The notes under the pieces were generated by a model, which saw only the letters and a program-made list of their open reading frames with translations, did not search any database and was not told the DNA's origin. From NCBI GenBank assembly GCA_036310185.1, contig JAXJSH010000077.1:1-27097 (forward strand): a stretch of 27,097 nucleotides of DNA. The letters are read 5' to 3'. Below, piece by piece: positions 1 to 9,177 of the stretch. Origin of the DNA: JALENY01 sp036310185 (GTDB taxonomy: Bacteria; Bacillota; Clostridia; Lachnospirales; Lachnospiraceae). Position 1 is the stretch's first letter. The number at the start of each line of letters is the position of its first letter. Made by a program: the position numbers and the translations under genes.

Positions 1-8
1 TGTTTTGC

Positions 9-72
9 GGGTCTCAAAGTCACATTTTTTCATGCAGGCATGAAACATGTGACCTTTTGACCCTAGTATCAT
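9..72. repeat. Long imperfect palindrome, dispersed-repeat candidate
   Basis: Three nested pairings are visible: 9-13 with 59-63 (gggtc/gaccc), 19-25 with 47-53 (gtcacat/atgtgac) and 29-35 with 38-44 (ttcatgc/gcatgaa). The right flank at 52-72 matches 10828-10848 at 18 of 21 bases, so the two sites share an element. No U-tract follows, so it is not a simple terminator. Its function is unknown; a REP-like intergenic palindrome is the most economical reading. The rest of 1-409, apart from the terminator at 213-243, is AT-rich and I see no gene in it. Confidence 0.5.
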
Positions 73-212
73 GTTTCTCTGAAAAACTATATCATTTTAA
101 ACAAAAATGGTCAACTTTTACTTAAAAAACTGAGAAAATAACCATAGACAAATTTATTTAAAAGTGCTAGACTCTGTAACAAATAAAACACTTGGTATTT
201 TTTTATGCAAAG

Positions 213-243
213 GGGCACTCTATATCAGGAGTGCCCTTTTTAT
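213..243 (+). terminator. Rho-independent terminator or leader attenuator
   Basis: A perfect 8-bp stem (gggcactc at 213-220, gagtgccc at 229-236) with an 8-nt loop is followed by a T-rich tract. It may end a gene lying before the window. Alternatively it could terminate a short transcript from a weak promoter-like pair at 146-151 (TAGACA) and 169-174 (TAGACT) with 17-bp spacing. It lies about 165 bp before the first ATPase gene. Confidence 0.75.
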
Positions 244-409
244 AATTTTTATCAAAAGAGTTTCTACCTATTAAAATGGTTGTGCATTTTTTCAAAAAAA
301 TGGAACTCTGTTTAAAAATTTTTTAACATTTTACCACTTTATTTTTTTTAATTCTGATGTATATTAAATACTGGCTTTTTTTGAATGACTAGTTGAAAGG
401 GGGATATCC

Positions 410-718
410 ATGGAAACCGTAATCAATAAACTGGCGGAGATCGAAATTGGCGCCACAAAAATCCTGGAAAATGCCAATGCCGAAAAAATCACTCTGGCAA
501 AAGAACTGGACGAACAGATTCTTGCATTTGACCGGGAAACAGACACCAGAACCGCAGAAAAACTGCAATCCATCAAAGAAAATTACCGCATGGAAATGGA
601 AAAAAATCTGGCCGATCTAAAAACACAGACCGATCAGACTCTTTCCAATATGGAAAATACCTTTCGGACCCAGCACGATGCAATGTCCGATGCAATCGTA
701 AAACAAATCCTAAAGTAA
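410..718 (+). CDS. V-type ATPase peripheral-stalk subunit (G/H-like)
   Basis: This 102-residue protein is almost entirely charged and helical, rich in Glu, Lys, Ala, Gln and Asn, with no membrane segment. That is the profile of the small coiled-coil peripheral-stalk subunit (eukaryotic G, Enterococcus hirae NtpF, often annotated subunit H in Clostridia). It would pair with subunit E to form the stator linking the catalytic head to subunit I. The ATG at 410 follows a purine-rich AAAGGGGG site. It is the first gene of the operon and ends 14 bp before subunit C. The assignment rests on composition, size and context, because this subunit is poorly conserved in sequence. Confidence 0.8.
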   Translation: METVINKLAEIEIGATKILENANAEKITLAKELDEQILAFDRETDTRTAEKLQSIKENYRMEMEKNLADLKTQTDQTLSNMENTFRTQHDAMSDAIVKQILK

Positions 719-732
719 GGAAGTGATGCAAT

Positions 733-1773
733 ATGAGTGGACTGATGGCTTACAGCGGATTAACCACCAAGATCCGTGCAAAAGAGAGTCATTTTATCAC
801 AGAAGAACAGTTTCGTCAGCTCGCAGAACTTCCCAGCGTTCCACAGGCCGTAGCCTGGCTGAAAAAGAACAAAAGCTATGTTTCCGTTTTATCGGAGCTG
901 GACGAAAGCGATCTGCACCGCGGACAGATTGAAATAGCACTGCGAAATGCAGTCCTTCTGGATTTTGATTCTCTATACCGCTTTTCCAACGGAGAACAGC
1001 GGGATTTTTTAAAGCTGTATTCCATGCGCTTTGAAATCCGTCTGTTAAAAAAATGTCTCTCCAATATTTTTGATCACCGGGACATTACCACAGACCTGAG
1101 TGAAATGGAAAAATATTTTGACCGGCACAGCAATCTGGATGTCCAAAAACTGGCCTCTTCCGCCACCGCCGATGAACTGATTGAAAACTTAAACGGTACC
1201 GTTTATTACGATGGACTGAAGCGGTTGGTAAAAAGTGATAATCCGACCCTGTTTGATTATGAGGCCGCGCTGGATCTGTTTTATTTTTCATTTATCTGGA
1301 AAAGGAAAAATAAAATTCTGAAAAAGACGGATCTGGAACTGATCACCAATGCCTATGGCAGAAAGTTCGATATGCTGAATCTCTGGTGGATTCACCGTGC
1401 AAAACGCTATTTCCGCATGAACAGCTCTGAAATTTATGCACTGCTGATTCCGGTTCATTACAAACTCCGCACCGAACAGGTCAAAGGTCTGGTAGAAGCG
1501 GAATCCGAAGAAGATTTTGCCGCCCGCCTGTCGGAGACATACTACGGGAAGACCTACTCCGAATTAAAACCGGAAACGCTGGAAGATATGTATGTCTATG
1601 TATTAAAGCACATACTTTTAAAAGAATCACAACAGCATCCCTACTCGGCTGCGACCATTTACTCCTACCTCTACCGGAAGGAGCACGAGATCAACCGGCT
1701 GATCATCGCACTGGAATGCATCCGCTACGGACTGCCGGCTGATGAAACCATGAGCTATATCAGTAAAACTTAA
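733..1773 (+). CDS. ntpC: V-type ATPase subunit C (d-like)
   Basis: The 346-residue soluble, mostly helical protein begins with a typical subunit C N-terminus (YSGLTTKIRAKESHFI), and its length matches the family. Subunit C is the socket that couples the central stalk (D and F) to the rotating K ring. The ATG at 733 follows an AGGAAGTG ribosome binding site. It stops 22 bp before the GTG start of subunit I. No truncation or frameshift is seen. The alternative frame from 723 gives an unrelated, shorter product and is a shadow. Confidence 0.9.
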   Translation: MSGLMAYSGLTTKIRAKESHFITEEQFRQLAELPSVPQAVAWLKKNKSYVSVLSELDESDLHRGQIEIALRNAVLLDFDSLYRFSNGEQRDFLKLYSMRFEIRLLKKCLSNIFDHRDITTDLSEMEKYFDRHSNLDVQKLASSATADELIENLNGTVYYDGLKRLVKSDNPTLFDYEAALDLFYFSFIWKRKNKILKKTDLELITNAYGRKFDMLNLWWIHRAKRYFRMNSSEIYALLIPVHYKLRTEQVKGLVEAESEEDFAARLSETYYGKTYSELKPETLEDMYVYVLKHILLKESQQHPYSAATIYSYLYRKEHEINRLIIALECIRYGLPADETMSYISKT

Positions 1774-1795
1774 TAATACCCGGAGGTACTATCAC

Positions 1796-3733
1796 GTGAT
1801 TGAGAAAATGAAATTTCTAAGTCTGACCGGGCCCAAAGCAGATATTGACCGCATTGCAGGCACCTATCTGTCCAGGTATGAAATACATCTGGAAAATGCA
1901 CTGACCGAATTGAAAGATGTCGATCATCTTGCACCTTATATACAGATGAATCCATACAAAGAACTGTTAAATAAGGCCAATGACTTTAGCAAATTACTTG
2001 AAAACAAAAATATCGAAGTGAAATCCATGGATCTGGCAGAATCCACCCGCCTGATCACCGAACTGGACAAAGAAGTTACCCTTCTGACCCAGAAGAAAAA
2101 TGATCTGGAAGAAGAACGTACCAGACTTCAGGAATCCATGAGGGTCATTCAGCCGTTCCGCGAGCTGCATTATAACCTGTCTTCGGTTCTGGATTTCCGT
2201 TTTATCCATTATCGCTTCGGCCGCATTCCGAAAGAATACTACGGAAAATTCGAGGCCTATGTCTATGAAAATTATGACACGATCTTCTGCCAGTGTCTGG
2301 CGGATGAGGACTACGTGTGGGGCGTTTATTTTGTTCCGGTTTCCGAAGCCCACCAGATCGACGCCGTTTACGCTTCCATGCATTTTGAAAAAGTGTACAT
2401 TCCGGACGAATACAAAGGAACTCCGGATGAGGCTTACGAAAATCTGAAACAGGCCATTCAGAATCTGGACGATCAGATTCAGGCATGCACGGATCAGATG
2501 ACGGCAGCGCTGGCCAAGGACGGCGAAAAAGTACTTGGTGCGAGAGACTGCCTGGACAGATTGTCCGAAAACTTTGACGTGCGTCGTATGGCTGCCTGCA
2601 CCAAATCCAGCCTGGACACCTTTTACATTCTCTGCGGCTGGATTCCGGAAAGCGAACTTCCCGCCTTTTTAAAGGAGATTGAAAAGGATGTTTCCGTTTA
2701 CTGCATTGTCGAAGACAACGGTGATACCCATACCAGCACGCCGCCTACAAGGCTCAAAAATCCGAAGATTTTCAAACCCTTTGAGATGTTCATAAAAATG
2801 TACGGCCTTCCGGGCTACAATGAAATCGACCCGACCATCTTCGTGGCGCTGACCTACTCCTTTATTTTCGGTGCCATGTTCGGCGATGTGGGGCAGGGAC
2901 TGTGCCTGGCAATCGGCGGATTTTTACTGTACCGTTTCAAGAAAATGAATCTGGCCGCCATCATCGGCACCGCCGGTATTTTCTCTACCATCTTCGGATT
3001 CCTGTACGGAAGCTTTTTCGGCTTTGAAGATGTATTGCCGGCCCTTTGGCTGAAACCTGCTGCCGCCATGACGGACGTTCCGTTTATTGGAAAGCTGAAC
3101 ACGGTATTCGTGGTTGCCATTGGTTTTGGTATGCTGCTCATACTTGTAACCATGATCATGCATGTCATAAACGGCATTCGCGCAAAAGAACCGGCAGATA
3201 TCTGGTTTGATACAAACGCTGTGGCAGGTCTTATCTTTTACGGCTCCGCATTCCTTTGTATTGTACTGCTGATGACCGGAAAAACCATGCCGGGCGTTGC
3301 TGTCCTGGCTGTTATGTTCGGCCTGCCGCTGCTTCTGATTCTCTTTAAAGAACCGATCACAAGAGTTATGGAGAAAAAGAAACCGGCGATCGAAGGCGGA
3401 AAAGGCATGTTCTTTGTACAGGGATTTTTCGAACTGTTTGAAGTGCTTTTGAGTTATTTATCCAACACCCTCTCCTTCATCCGTGTGGGCGCTTTTGCAC
3501 TGAGCCACGCGTCCATGATGGAAGTTGTTCTCATGCTGGCCGGTATCGAAAGCGGCAGTCCAAACTGGATCGTCGTGGTACTGGGCAATGTCTTTGTCAT
3601 GGGTATGGAAGGACTGATCGTTGGTATCCAGGTTCTGAGACTGGAATATTATGAAATGTTTTCCCGTTTTTACAAAGGAAACGGAAAAGACTTTGTCCCG
3701 TTTAAACAAACGGTTCATACTGAAACAAAATAA
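1796..3733 (+). CDS. ntpI: V-type ATPase membrane subunit I (a-like)
   Basis: This 645-residue protein has a soluble, partly coiled-coil N-terminal half (about residues 1-325) and a C-terminal half with about seven or eight membrane segments. The conserved block LSNTLSFIRVGAFALSHA holds Arg563, equivalent to the essential arginine of the a/I subunit that faces the rotor carboxylate. The protein forms the static ion channel and anchors the peripheral stalks. It starts with GTG at 1796 behind CGGAGGT. A hairpin and a strong ribosome binding site separate it from subunit K. Confidence 0.95.
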   Translation: MIEKMKFLSLTGPKADIDRIAGTYLSRYEIHLENALTELKDVDHLAPYIQMNPYKELLNKANDFSKLLENKNIEVKSMDLAESTRLITELDKEVTLLTQKKNDLEEERTRLQESMRVIQPFRELHYNLSSVLDFRFIHYRFGRIPKEYYGKFEAYVYENYDTIFCQCLADEDYVWGVYFVPVSEAHQIDAVYASMHFEKVYIPDEYKGTPDEAYENLKQAIQNLDDQIQACTDQMTAALAKDGEKVLGARDCLDRLSENFDVRRMAACTKSSLDTFYILCGWIPESELPAFLKEIEKDVSVYCIVEDNGDTHTSTPPTRLKNPKIFKPFEMFIKMYGLPGYNEIDPTIFVALTYSFIFGAMFGDVGQGLCLAIGGFLLYRFKKMNLAAIIGTAGIFSTIFGFLYGSFFGFEDVLPALWLKPAAAMTDVPFIGKLNTVFVVAIGFGMLLILVTMIMHVINGIRAKEPADIWFDTNAVAGLIFYGSAFLCIVLLMTGKTMPGVAVLAVMFGLPLLLILFKEPITRVMEKKKPAIEGGKGMFFVQGFFELFEVLLSYLSNTLSFIRVGAFALSHASMMEVVLMLAGIESGSPNWIVVVLGNVFVMGMEGLIVGIQVLRLEYYEMFSRFYKGNGKDFVPFKQTVHTETK

Positions 3734-3736
3734 AAT

Positions 3737-3764
3737 AAAACAGAGTATAAAAATGCTCTGTTTT
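3737..3764 (+). other. Intercistronic hairpin upstream of subunit K
   Basis: A perfect 9-bp stem (aaaacagag at 3737-3745, ctctgtttt at 3756-3764) with a 10-nt loop lies directly after the subunit I stop. The T-run is part of the stem and only short, so termination should be partial at most. It could be a processing or stability element setting higher expression of subunit K. Confidence 0.5.
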
Positions 3765-3799
3765 CCATACGAAAACGCATCTTAAGGAGGATAATTATT

Positions 3800-4228
3800 A
3801 TGACTATGGTAACAAAAATCGTATTGGTAGCAGCATTGGTATTAAGCATCATCGTTCCGTTCGGCGCATTTTTGATCGGCGAGCGCAACCGGGGCCGTTT
3901 TAAAACTTCCCTCGCAGTAAACTGTTTCTTCTTCTTTGGTCTCATGCTTGTTGCAACTGTTATGCTCTTCACTGGTGACGTAACTGCAGTGGCTGCAACC
4001 GGCGAAGCAGCATCCGGCGCAGGTCTTGGTTTCATCGGCGCTGCTCTTTCTGTTGGTCTGTCCTGTATCGGCGGCGGTATCGCCGTAGCAAGCGCTGCAT
4101 CTGCAGCCCTTGGCGCAATCAGTGAAGATCAGAGTATCCTTGGTAAATCCCTTATCTTCGTAGGTCTTGCCGAAGGTATCGCTCTGTACGGTCTGATCAT
4201 CGCATTCATGATCCTGAGTAAGATCTGA
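3800..4228 (+). CDS. ntpK: V-type ATPase proteolipid subunit K (c-like)
   Basis: The 142-residue, very hydrophobic protein has four predicted membrane helices, near residues 6-27, 37-58, 75-104 and 117-140. The ion-carrying carboxylate is Glu125 in the last helix (GLAEGIALYGLI). Many copies form the rotor ring. The gene has the best ribosome binding site of the operon (AAGGAGG at 3784-3790, nine bases before the ATG), consistent with the high copy number needed. Compared with E. hirae NtpK from memory, the Na+-ligand residues around the Glu are not apparent, suggesting but not proving H+ coupling. Confidence 0.93.
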   Translation: MTMVTKIVLVAALVLSIIVPFGAFLIGERNRGRFKTSLAVNCFFFFGLMLVATVMLFTGDVTAVAATGEAASGAGLGFIGAALSVGLSCIGGGIAVASAASAALGAISEDQSILGKSLIFVGLAEGIALYGLIIAFMILSKI

Positions 4229-4291
4229 TTCTTTTGCAGACATATATTTCTGATATTTGTGCTGTCCAAAGGCAGCGAATGGAGAAAATTT

Positions 4292-4600
4292 ATGAAAATG
4301 TTTTTGATCAGTGACAATATTGATACGTATACCGGCATGCGTCTGGCCGGTGTGGAAGGTGTCGTTGTCCATGAGCGGAATGAATTAAAGGAAGCACTGG
4401 AAACCACCCTTGCCAACAAAGAGATCGGCATTATCCTGCTGACAGAAAAGTTCGGCAGAGAATTTCCGGATATCATCGATGATGTAAAACTGAACCACAA
4501 ATTTCCGCTGATCGTGGAGATCCCGGACCGGCACGGAACGGGACGCCGTCCAGACTTTATTACCGCATACGTAAACGAAGCGATCGGTCTGAAACTGTAA
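4292..4600 (+). CDS. ntpG: V-type ATPase subunit F (central stalk)
   Basis: This 102-residue soluble alpha/beta protein starts MKMFLISDNIDTYTGMRLAG, a typical subunit F beginning, and contains the IGIILLTEKF segment of the Rossmann-like fold. Subunit F binds D in the rotor shaft. An upstream in-frame GTG at 4259 would add 11 residues, but GGAG at 4281-4284 sits seven bases before the ATG at 4292, so that start is preferred. An inverted repeat (4584-4591 with 4607-4614) spans the stop codon and could be an intercistronic RNA hairpin. Confidence 0.9.
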   Translation: MKMFLISDNIDTYTGMRLAGVEGVVVHERNELKEALETTLANKEIGIILLTEKFGREFPDIIDDVKLNHKFPLIVEIPDRHGTGRRPDFITAYVNEAIGLKL

Positions 4601-4691
4601 ACCATACAGACCGAAGCTTCTGTTCAAAGAATCTTTTTCCGTGACCTATCCACATGCTTTTTATAAACCAAACAAAGAAGGTGACTTTTTT

Positions 4692-5282
4692 ATGACGACC
4701 GAAGAAAAATTACAGCATTTTTACGCCTTTTCCATGGAGAGTGCCTGCCGTGAGGCAGAACAGATCCTGTCCGAATATAAAACCACGCTGAATGCCCAGT
4801 TTGAATCCCACAAAGAGGTTAAACTGGCAGAAGCCGACCAGCAGCTGAACGACCAGATCAACAAGGCAAAACGTGAAATCAACAAAACCCTTTCCGCTGA
4901 GCAGCTGAATATCCGACGCCTGCTCTCCGGGAAAGAGCGTGAGATGAAGCATCAGCTTTTTGATGAAGTCCGTACCAAACTGATGGTATTCAAAACCGCA
5001 TCCACCGATCAGTATCTGGAGTTTCTCTGCAAAAAAATCACAGAAGCCCAGACCTTTGCCGGAACCGATGCCATGACCATCTACATCGACCCTTCCGATG
5101 CCGCTCTGGCGGAGAGCATCACAGCCAGAACCGGAATAACCCCAACCATCTCCAACGAGATTTTTCTGGGCGGTATGCGTGCGGTCATCCACTCCAAAAA
5201 CATATTAATTGACAATTCTTTTACTACCCTGCTTCAGGAGGCAAAAGATAATTTTACTTTTGACGGAGGTATGGTTCGATGA
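4692..5282 (+). CDS. ntpE: V-type ATPase peripheral-stalk subunit E
   Basis: This 196-residue protein has a long charged coiled-coil N-terminal half (about residues 1-95) and a compact C-terminal domain ending in the conserved type of segment GGMRAVIHSKNILIDNSF. Subunit E forms the stator stalk with the small subunit encoded first in the operon. The GTG at 4641 would add 17 residues but lacks a good ribosome binding site. The ATG at 4692 follows GAAGGTGA and gives the standard length. The stop overlaps the subunit A start (ATGA at 5279-5282), indicating translational coupling. Confidence 0.9.
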   Translation: MTTEEKLQHFYAFSMESACREAEQILSEYKTTLNAQFESHKEVKLAEADQQLNDQINKAKREINKTLSAEQLNIRRLLSGKEREMKHQLFDEVRTKLMVFKTASTDQYLEFLCKKITEAQTFAGTDAMTIYIDPSDAALAESITARTGITPTISNEIFLGGMRAVIHSKNILIDNSFTTLLQEAKDNFTFDGGMVR

Positions 5283-7081
5283 GCGAAAAAACAGGAATTA
5301 TATACGGCATCAACGGCCCTGTTGTGTATCTGAAAAACCCTTCCGAGGGAAATGATACCAAAGCAGAACGTGCCGATTTTAAGATGTCCGAGATGGTATA
5401 TGTGGGAAAAGAACGCCTCGTAGGAGAGGTCATCGCTCTTTCCAAAGATACCACCACCGTACAGGTCTTTGAAGAGACCTCCGGCATCAAACCGGGCGAA
5501 CTGGTCTATGGAACCGGAGATGCCATCTCCGTAACACTGGGACCTGGTATTCTGGACAATATCTTTGACGGTATCGAACGCCCGCTGGCCGAGATCGCAA
5601 AAGAATCCGGAAAATACATTACCCGCGGTGTGGCGGTAAACGCTCTGGATACAGAGAAAAAATGGGATGTTACCATGAAAATCCATGCAGGAGATGAAGT
5701 ACACGGCGGCACGATCATCGCTGAATGCCCGGAAACCCCATCCATTACCCACAAATCCATGGTTCCGCCTGACGTGGAACATGCCGTGGTAAAATCCGTT
5801 GCCGCAGACGGAAAATACACCGTCACCGACACCATAGCCGTGATCACACTGGATAACGGAACCGATGTGGAACTGAAACTGGCTCAGAAATGGCCCATCC
5901 GTATCCCCCGTCCGACCCTGAACCGCTACGCTGCATCGGAACCGCTGGTAACCGGACAGCGTATTCTGGACACTCTGTTCCCGATCGCAAAAGGCGGTAC
6001 CGCAGCTATTCCGGGCGGTTTCGGAACCGGAAAAACCATGACCCAGCACTCCGTAGCAAAATGGTCCAATGCGGACATCATCATCTACATCGGCTGCGGT
6101 GAGCGTGGAAACGAGATGACTGAGGTTCTGGAAGACTTCAGTAAACTGGAAGACCCGAAAACAGGAAATAAACTGATGGCCAGAACCGCTCTGATCGCCA
6201 ATACATCCAACATGCCGGTGGCTGCCCGTGAAGCATCCATTTATACCGGTATCACACTGGCTGAGTATTATCGCGACATGGGCTATGACGTAGCGATCAT
6301 GGCCGACTCCACCTCCCGTTGGGCTGAAGCCCTGCGAGAACTGTCCGGCCGTCTGGAAGAAATGCCGGCCGAAGAAGGTTTCCCGGCTTACCTGGCTTCC
6401 CGCCTGTCCGGTTTCTATGAGCGTGCCGGTATGATGCAGAACTTAAACGGAACCGAAGGAAGTGTTTCCATCATCGGAGCGGTTTCCCCCCAGGGCGGTG
6501 ACTTTTCCGAGCCGGTAACCCAGAATACCAAACGTTTTGTCCGCTGTTTCTGGGGTCTGGACAAAAAACTGGCCTACGCCAGACATTTCCCGGCCATCAA
6601 CTGGATGGAAAGCTACAGCGAATATGTAAATGACTTAAGTTCCTGGTACCAGGAAAACGTAAATCCAAAATTTGTAGAATACCGCAACCAGATCGTTGGA
6701 CTTCTGAATCAGGAAAGCTCCCTGATGGAAATCGTAAAACTGATCGGAAGTGACGTGCTTCCGGATGATCAGAAACTGGTGCTGGAGATTGCACGTGTGA
6801 TCCGTCTCGGATTCCTGCAGCAGAATGCATTTCACAAAGAAGACATGTGTGTTCCTATGGAAAAGCAGTTCCGTATGATGAAAGTCATTCTGTATCTGTA
6901 CAAAAAATCCCGTGCACTGATCACCATGGGTCATCCCATGTCGATTTTAAAAGAAGACAGCATTTTTGAAAAAATCGTATCCATCAAATACGATGTGCCA
7001 AACGACAAACCGGAACTCTTCGATGACTATCTGGCAGCAATCGACCAGTTCTACAACACCGTATTAGAGAAAAACGCATAA
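5279..7081 (+). CDS. ntpA: V-type ATPase catalytic subunit A
   Basis: This 600-residue protein is the ATP-hydrolysing subunit of the A3B3 head. The P-loop GGFGTGKT occupies residues 246-253, and the catalytic region GCGERGNEMTEV follows. The extra non-homologous region typical of A subunits, between the N-terminal barrel and the P-loop, is present and the length is standard. The start overlaps the subunit E stop by four bases and a GGAGG lies upstream. Subunit B begins 13 bp after its stop, behind AAGGAGG. No missing motif or frame disruption is seen. Confidence 0.97.
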   Translation: MSEKTGIIYGINGPVVYLKNPSEGNDTKAERADFKMSEMVYVGKERLVGEVIALSKDTTTVQVFEETSGIKPGELVYGTGDAISVTLGPGILDNIFDGIERPLAEIAKESGKYITRGVAVNALDTEKKWDVTMKIHAGDEVHGGTIIAECPETPSITHKSMVPPDVEHAVVKSVAADGKYTVTDTIAVITLDNGTDVELKLAQKWPIRIPRPTLNRYAASEPLVTGQRILDTLFPIAKGGTAAIPGGFGTGKTMTQHSVAKWSNADIIIYIGCGERGNEMTEVLEDFSKLEDPKTGNKLMARTALIANTSNMPVAAREASIYTGITLAEYYRDMGYDVAIMADSTSRWAEALRELSGRLEEMPAEEGFPAYLASRLSGFYERAGMMQNLNGTEGSVSIIGAVSPQGGDFSEPVTQNTKRFVRCFWGLDKKLAYARHFPAINWMESYSEYVNDLSSWYQENVNPKFVEYRNQIVGLLNQESSLMEIVKLIGSDVLPDDQKLVLEIARVIRLGFLQQNAFHKEDMCVPMEKQFRMMKVILYLYKKSRALITMGHPMSILKEDSIFEKIVSIKYDVPNDKPELFDDYLAAIDQFYNTVLEKNA

Positions 7082-7094
7082 GGAGGAGCAAGCC

Positions 7095-8489
7095 ATGGCA
7101 ATTGAATATTTGGGATTAAGTGAAATCAATGGCCCTCTTGTGGTGCTGGAAGGTGTCAAAGATGCCGCATACGACGAAGTTGTGGAATTTATCATAGAGG
7201 GAAATGAAAAAAGAATCGGCCGAATCATCGAAATCTACGAAGATAAGGCTGTAATACAGGTATTTGAGGGTTCTGAGGGCATGTCCCTGCACAACACCCA
7301 CACAAGGCTGACCGGAAAACCCATGGAGATCGATCTGTCACCGGAGATTCTGGGCCGTACCTTTGACGGTATCGGAAAACCCATCGACGGTCTTGGAAAG
7401 ATTGTTCCGGAAGTAAGCCTCAACATCAACGGTCTTCCGCTGAACCCATGTGCCCGTGAATACCCTCGAAACTATATCAACACCGGAATCTCCGCCATCG
7501 ACGGTCTGACCACTCTGATCCGCGGACAGAAGCTTCCGATTTTCTCCGGAAACGGTCTTCCCCACGACCAGCTGGCTGCTCAGATCGTTCAGCAGGCCTC
7601 TCTGGGTGAAAATAGCGATGAAGAATTCGCTATTGTATTTGCCGCTATGGGTGTCAAATATGACGTAGCCGAATATTTCCGCCGTACTTTTGAAGAGAGC
7701 GGCGTTTCCGATCACGTAACCATGTTTTTGAATCTGGCAAATGACCCGGTGGTAGAACGACTGATCACACCGAAGGTAGCTCTGACTGCCGCTGAGTACC
7801 TGGCATTTGAAAAGGGTATGCATATCCTGGTTATCCTGACCGATATCACCTCCTACTGTGAGGCCATGCGAGAGGTTTCTTCCTCAAAAGGCGAGATTCC
7901 TTCCCGAAAAGGTTATCCGGGTTATCTGTACTCCGATCTGGCCTCTCTGTATGAGCGCGCCGGTATCGTAGCCGGTCAGAAAGGTTCCGTAACTCAGATT
8001 CCGATCCTGACCATGCCAAACGACGATATCACCCACCCGATCCCTGACCTGACCGGTTACATCACCGAAGGTCAGATCGTACTGGACCGTACTCTGGCCG
8101 GTCAGTCCGTTTACCCGCCGATCAACGTGCTGCCGTCCCTTTCCCGTCTGATGAAAGACGGTATCGGTGAGGGCTATACCCGTGAAGACCACCAGAGCGT
8201 AGCCAACCAGCTTTTCGCTTCTTATGCAAAAGTGGCCGACGCCCGCTCCCTTGCTTCCGTTATCGGCGAAGATGAATTGTCACCGACCGACAAACTGTAT
8301 CTGAAATTCGGCCGTGCCTTTGAAAACCATTTCGTAGGTCAGGGTCCAATGGAAAACCGACCGGTCCGCCAGACACTGGACATTGGCTGGGAACTTCTGG
8401 GCATCCTGCCCCGTGAAGAGCTGGATCGAATCGACACAAAATTACTGGATAAATATTATAAACCGGCAGAAGATCAGGAAATGAGGTGA
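7095..8489 (+). CDS. ntpB: V-type ATPase non-catalytic subunit B
   Basis: This 464-residue protein is the non-catalytic head subunit. In place of a true P-loop it has the family's FSGNGLPHDQLAAQI segment (from residue 150), and it carries conserved runs such as DITSYCEAMREVS and PGYLYSDLASLYERAG. Three copies alternate with subunit A and help form the nucleotide sites at the interfaces. The start follows AAGGAGG. Subunit D starts four bases after its stop, so the two are probably translationally coupled. Confidence 0.97.
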   Translation: MAIEYLGLSEINGPLVVLEGVKDAAYDEVVEFIIEGNEKRIGRIIEIYEDKAVIQVFEGSEGMSLHNTHTRLTGKPMEIDLSPEILGRTFDGIGKPIDGLGKIVPEVSLNINGLPLNPCAREYPRNYINTGISAIDGLTTLIRGQKLPIFSGNGLPHDQLAAQIVQQASLGENSDEEFAIVFAAMGVKYDVAEYFRRTFEESGVSDHVTMFLNLANDPVVERLITPKVALTAAEYLAFEKGMHILVILTDITSYCEAMREVSSSKGEIPSRKGYPGYLYSDLASLYERAGIVAGQKGSVTQIPILTMPNDDITHPIPDLTGYITEGQIVLDRTLAGQSVYPPINVLPSLSRLMKDGIGEGYTREDHQSVANQLFASYAKVADARSLASVIGEDELSPTDKLYLKFGRAFENHFVGQGPMENRPVRQTLDIGWELLGILPREELDRIDTKLLDKYYKPAEDQEMR

Positions 8490-8493
8490 GTGC

Positions 8494-9120
8494 ATGGATA
8501 CATCTGCATTTCCCACGAAAGGTAATCTGATCCTGGCAAAAAACTCTCTTGCACTGGCCCGGCAGGGCTATGAGCTGATGGACCGAAAACGAAATATTCT
8601 GATTCGTGAGCTCATGCAGCTGATCGACCAGGCAAAAGATATCCAGTCCCAGATCGATACCACATTCACCACCGCCTATAAGGCACTGCAGAAAGCCAAT
8701 ATGGAGATCGGTATCAGCAATGTGCAGACCATCTCCTTTACCGTGCCGGTGGAAAACTCCATCCGTATCAAGACCAGAAGTATCATGGGAACTGAGATCC
8801 CGCTGGCCGAATACAACAAAGATGAGTCCAACCACCCCACCTACGCTTTTTACAGCACAAAAGAATCACTGGATCAGGCGCGTCTGGAGTTTCTGAAGGT
8901 AAAAGAACTGACCATTCATCTGTCCACAGTGGAAAATTCCGCGTACCGACTGGCGGCCAATATCAAAAAGACCCAGAAGAGAGCCAATGCGCTGAAAAAT
9001 ATAACCATACCTCATTATGAGCAGCTGGTAAAAGACATCTCCAATGCCCTTGAAGAAAAGGAACGAGAAGAATTTACCAGACTGAAGGTAATCAAACGAA
9101 TGAAAATGAAAAAGGGCTGA
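8494..9120 (+). CDS. ntpD: V-type ATPase central-shaft subunit D
   Basis: This 208-residue protein is a long helical coiled coil with an N-terminal FPTKGNLILAKNSLALARQG segment and a C-terminal RANALKNITIPHYEQLVKDI segment, both typical of subunit D. It is the rotor shaft inside the A3B3 head and pairs with F. The start follows a GAGGTGA site overlapping the end of subunit B. It is the last gene of the operon, and a strong terminator begins within ten bases of its stop. Confidence 0.95.
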   Translation: MDTSAFPTKGNLILAKNSLALARQGYELMDRKRNILIRELMQLIDQAKDIQSQIDTTFTTAYKALQKANMEIGISNVQTISFTVPVENSIRIKTRSIMGTEIPLAEYNKDESNHPTYAFYSTKESLDQARLEFLKVKELTIHLSTVENSAYRLAANIKKTQKRANALKNITIPHYEQLVKDISNALEEKEREEFTRLKVIKRMKMKKG

Positions 9121-9126
9121 TGCCAA

Positions 9127-9170
9127 AAAAGGGAATACATCTCTGACAAGAAGATGTGTTCCCTTTTTGT
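9127..9170 (+). terminator. Terminator of the V-ATPase operon
   Basis: A 16-bp stem with one G-T wobble (9127-9142 with 9152-9167) and a 9-nt loop ends in a T-run. It lies immediately after the subunit D stop and closes the operon. Confidence 0.9.
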
Positions 9171-9177
9171 TGCTCCC

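Noticed and set aside
5234..6049. 271-residue minus-strand ORF
   Set aside because: It is antisense to ATPase subunits E and A, which carry clear family motifs.
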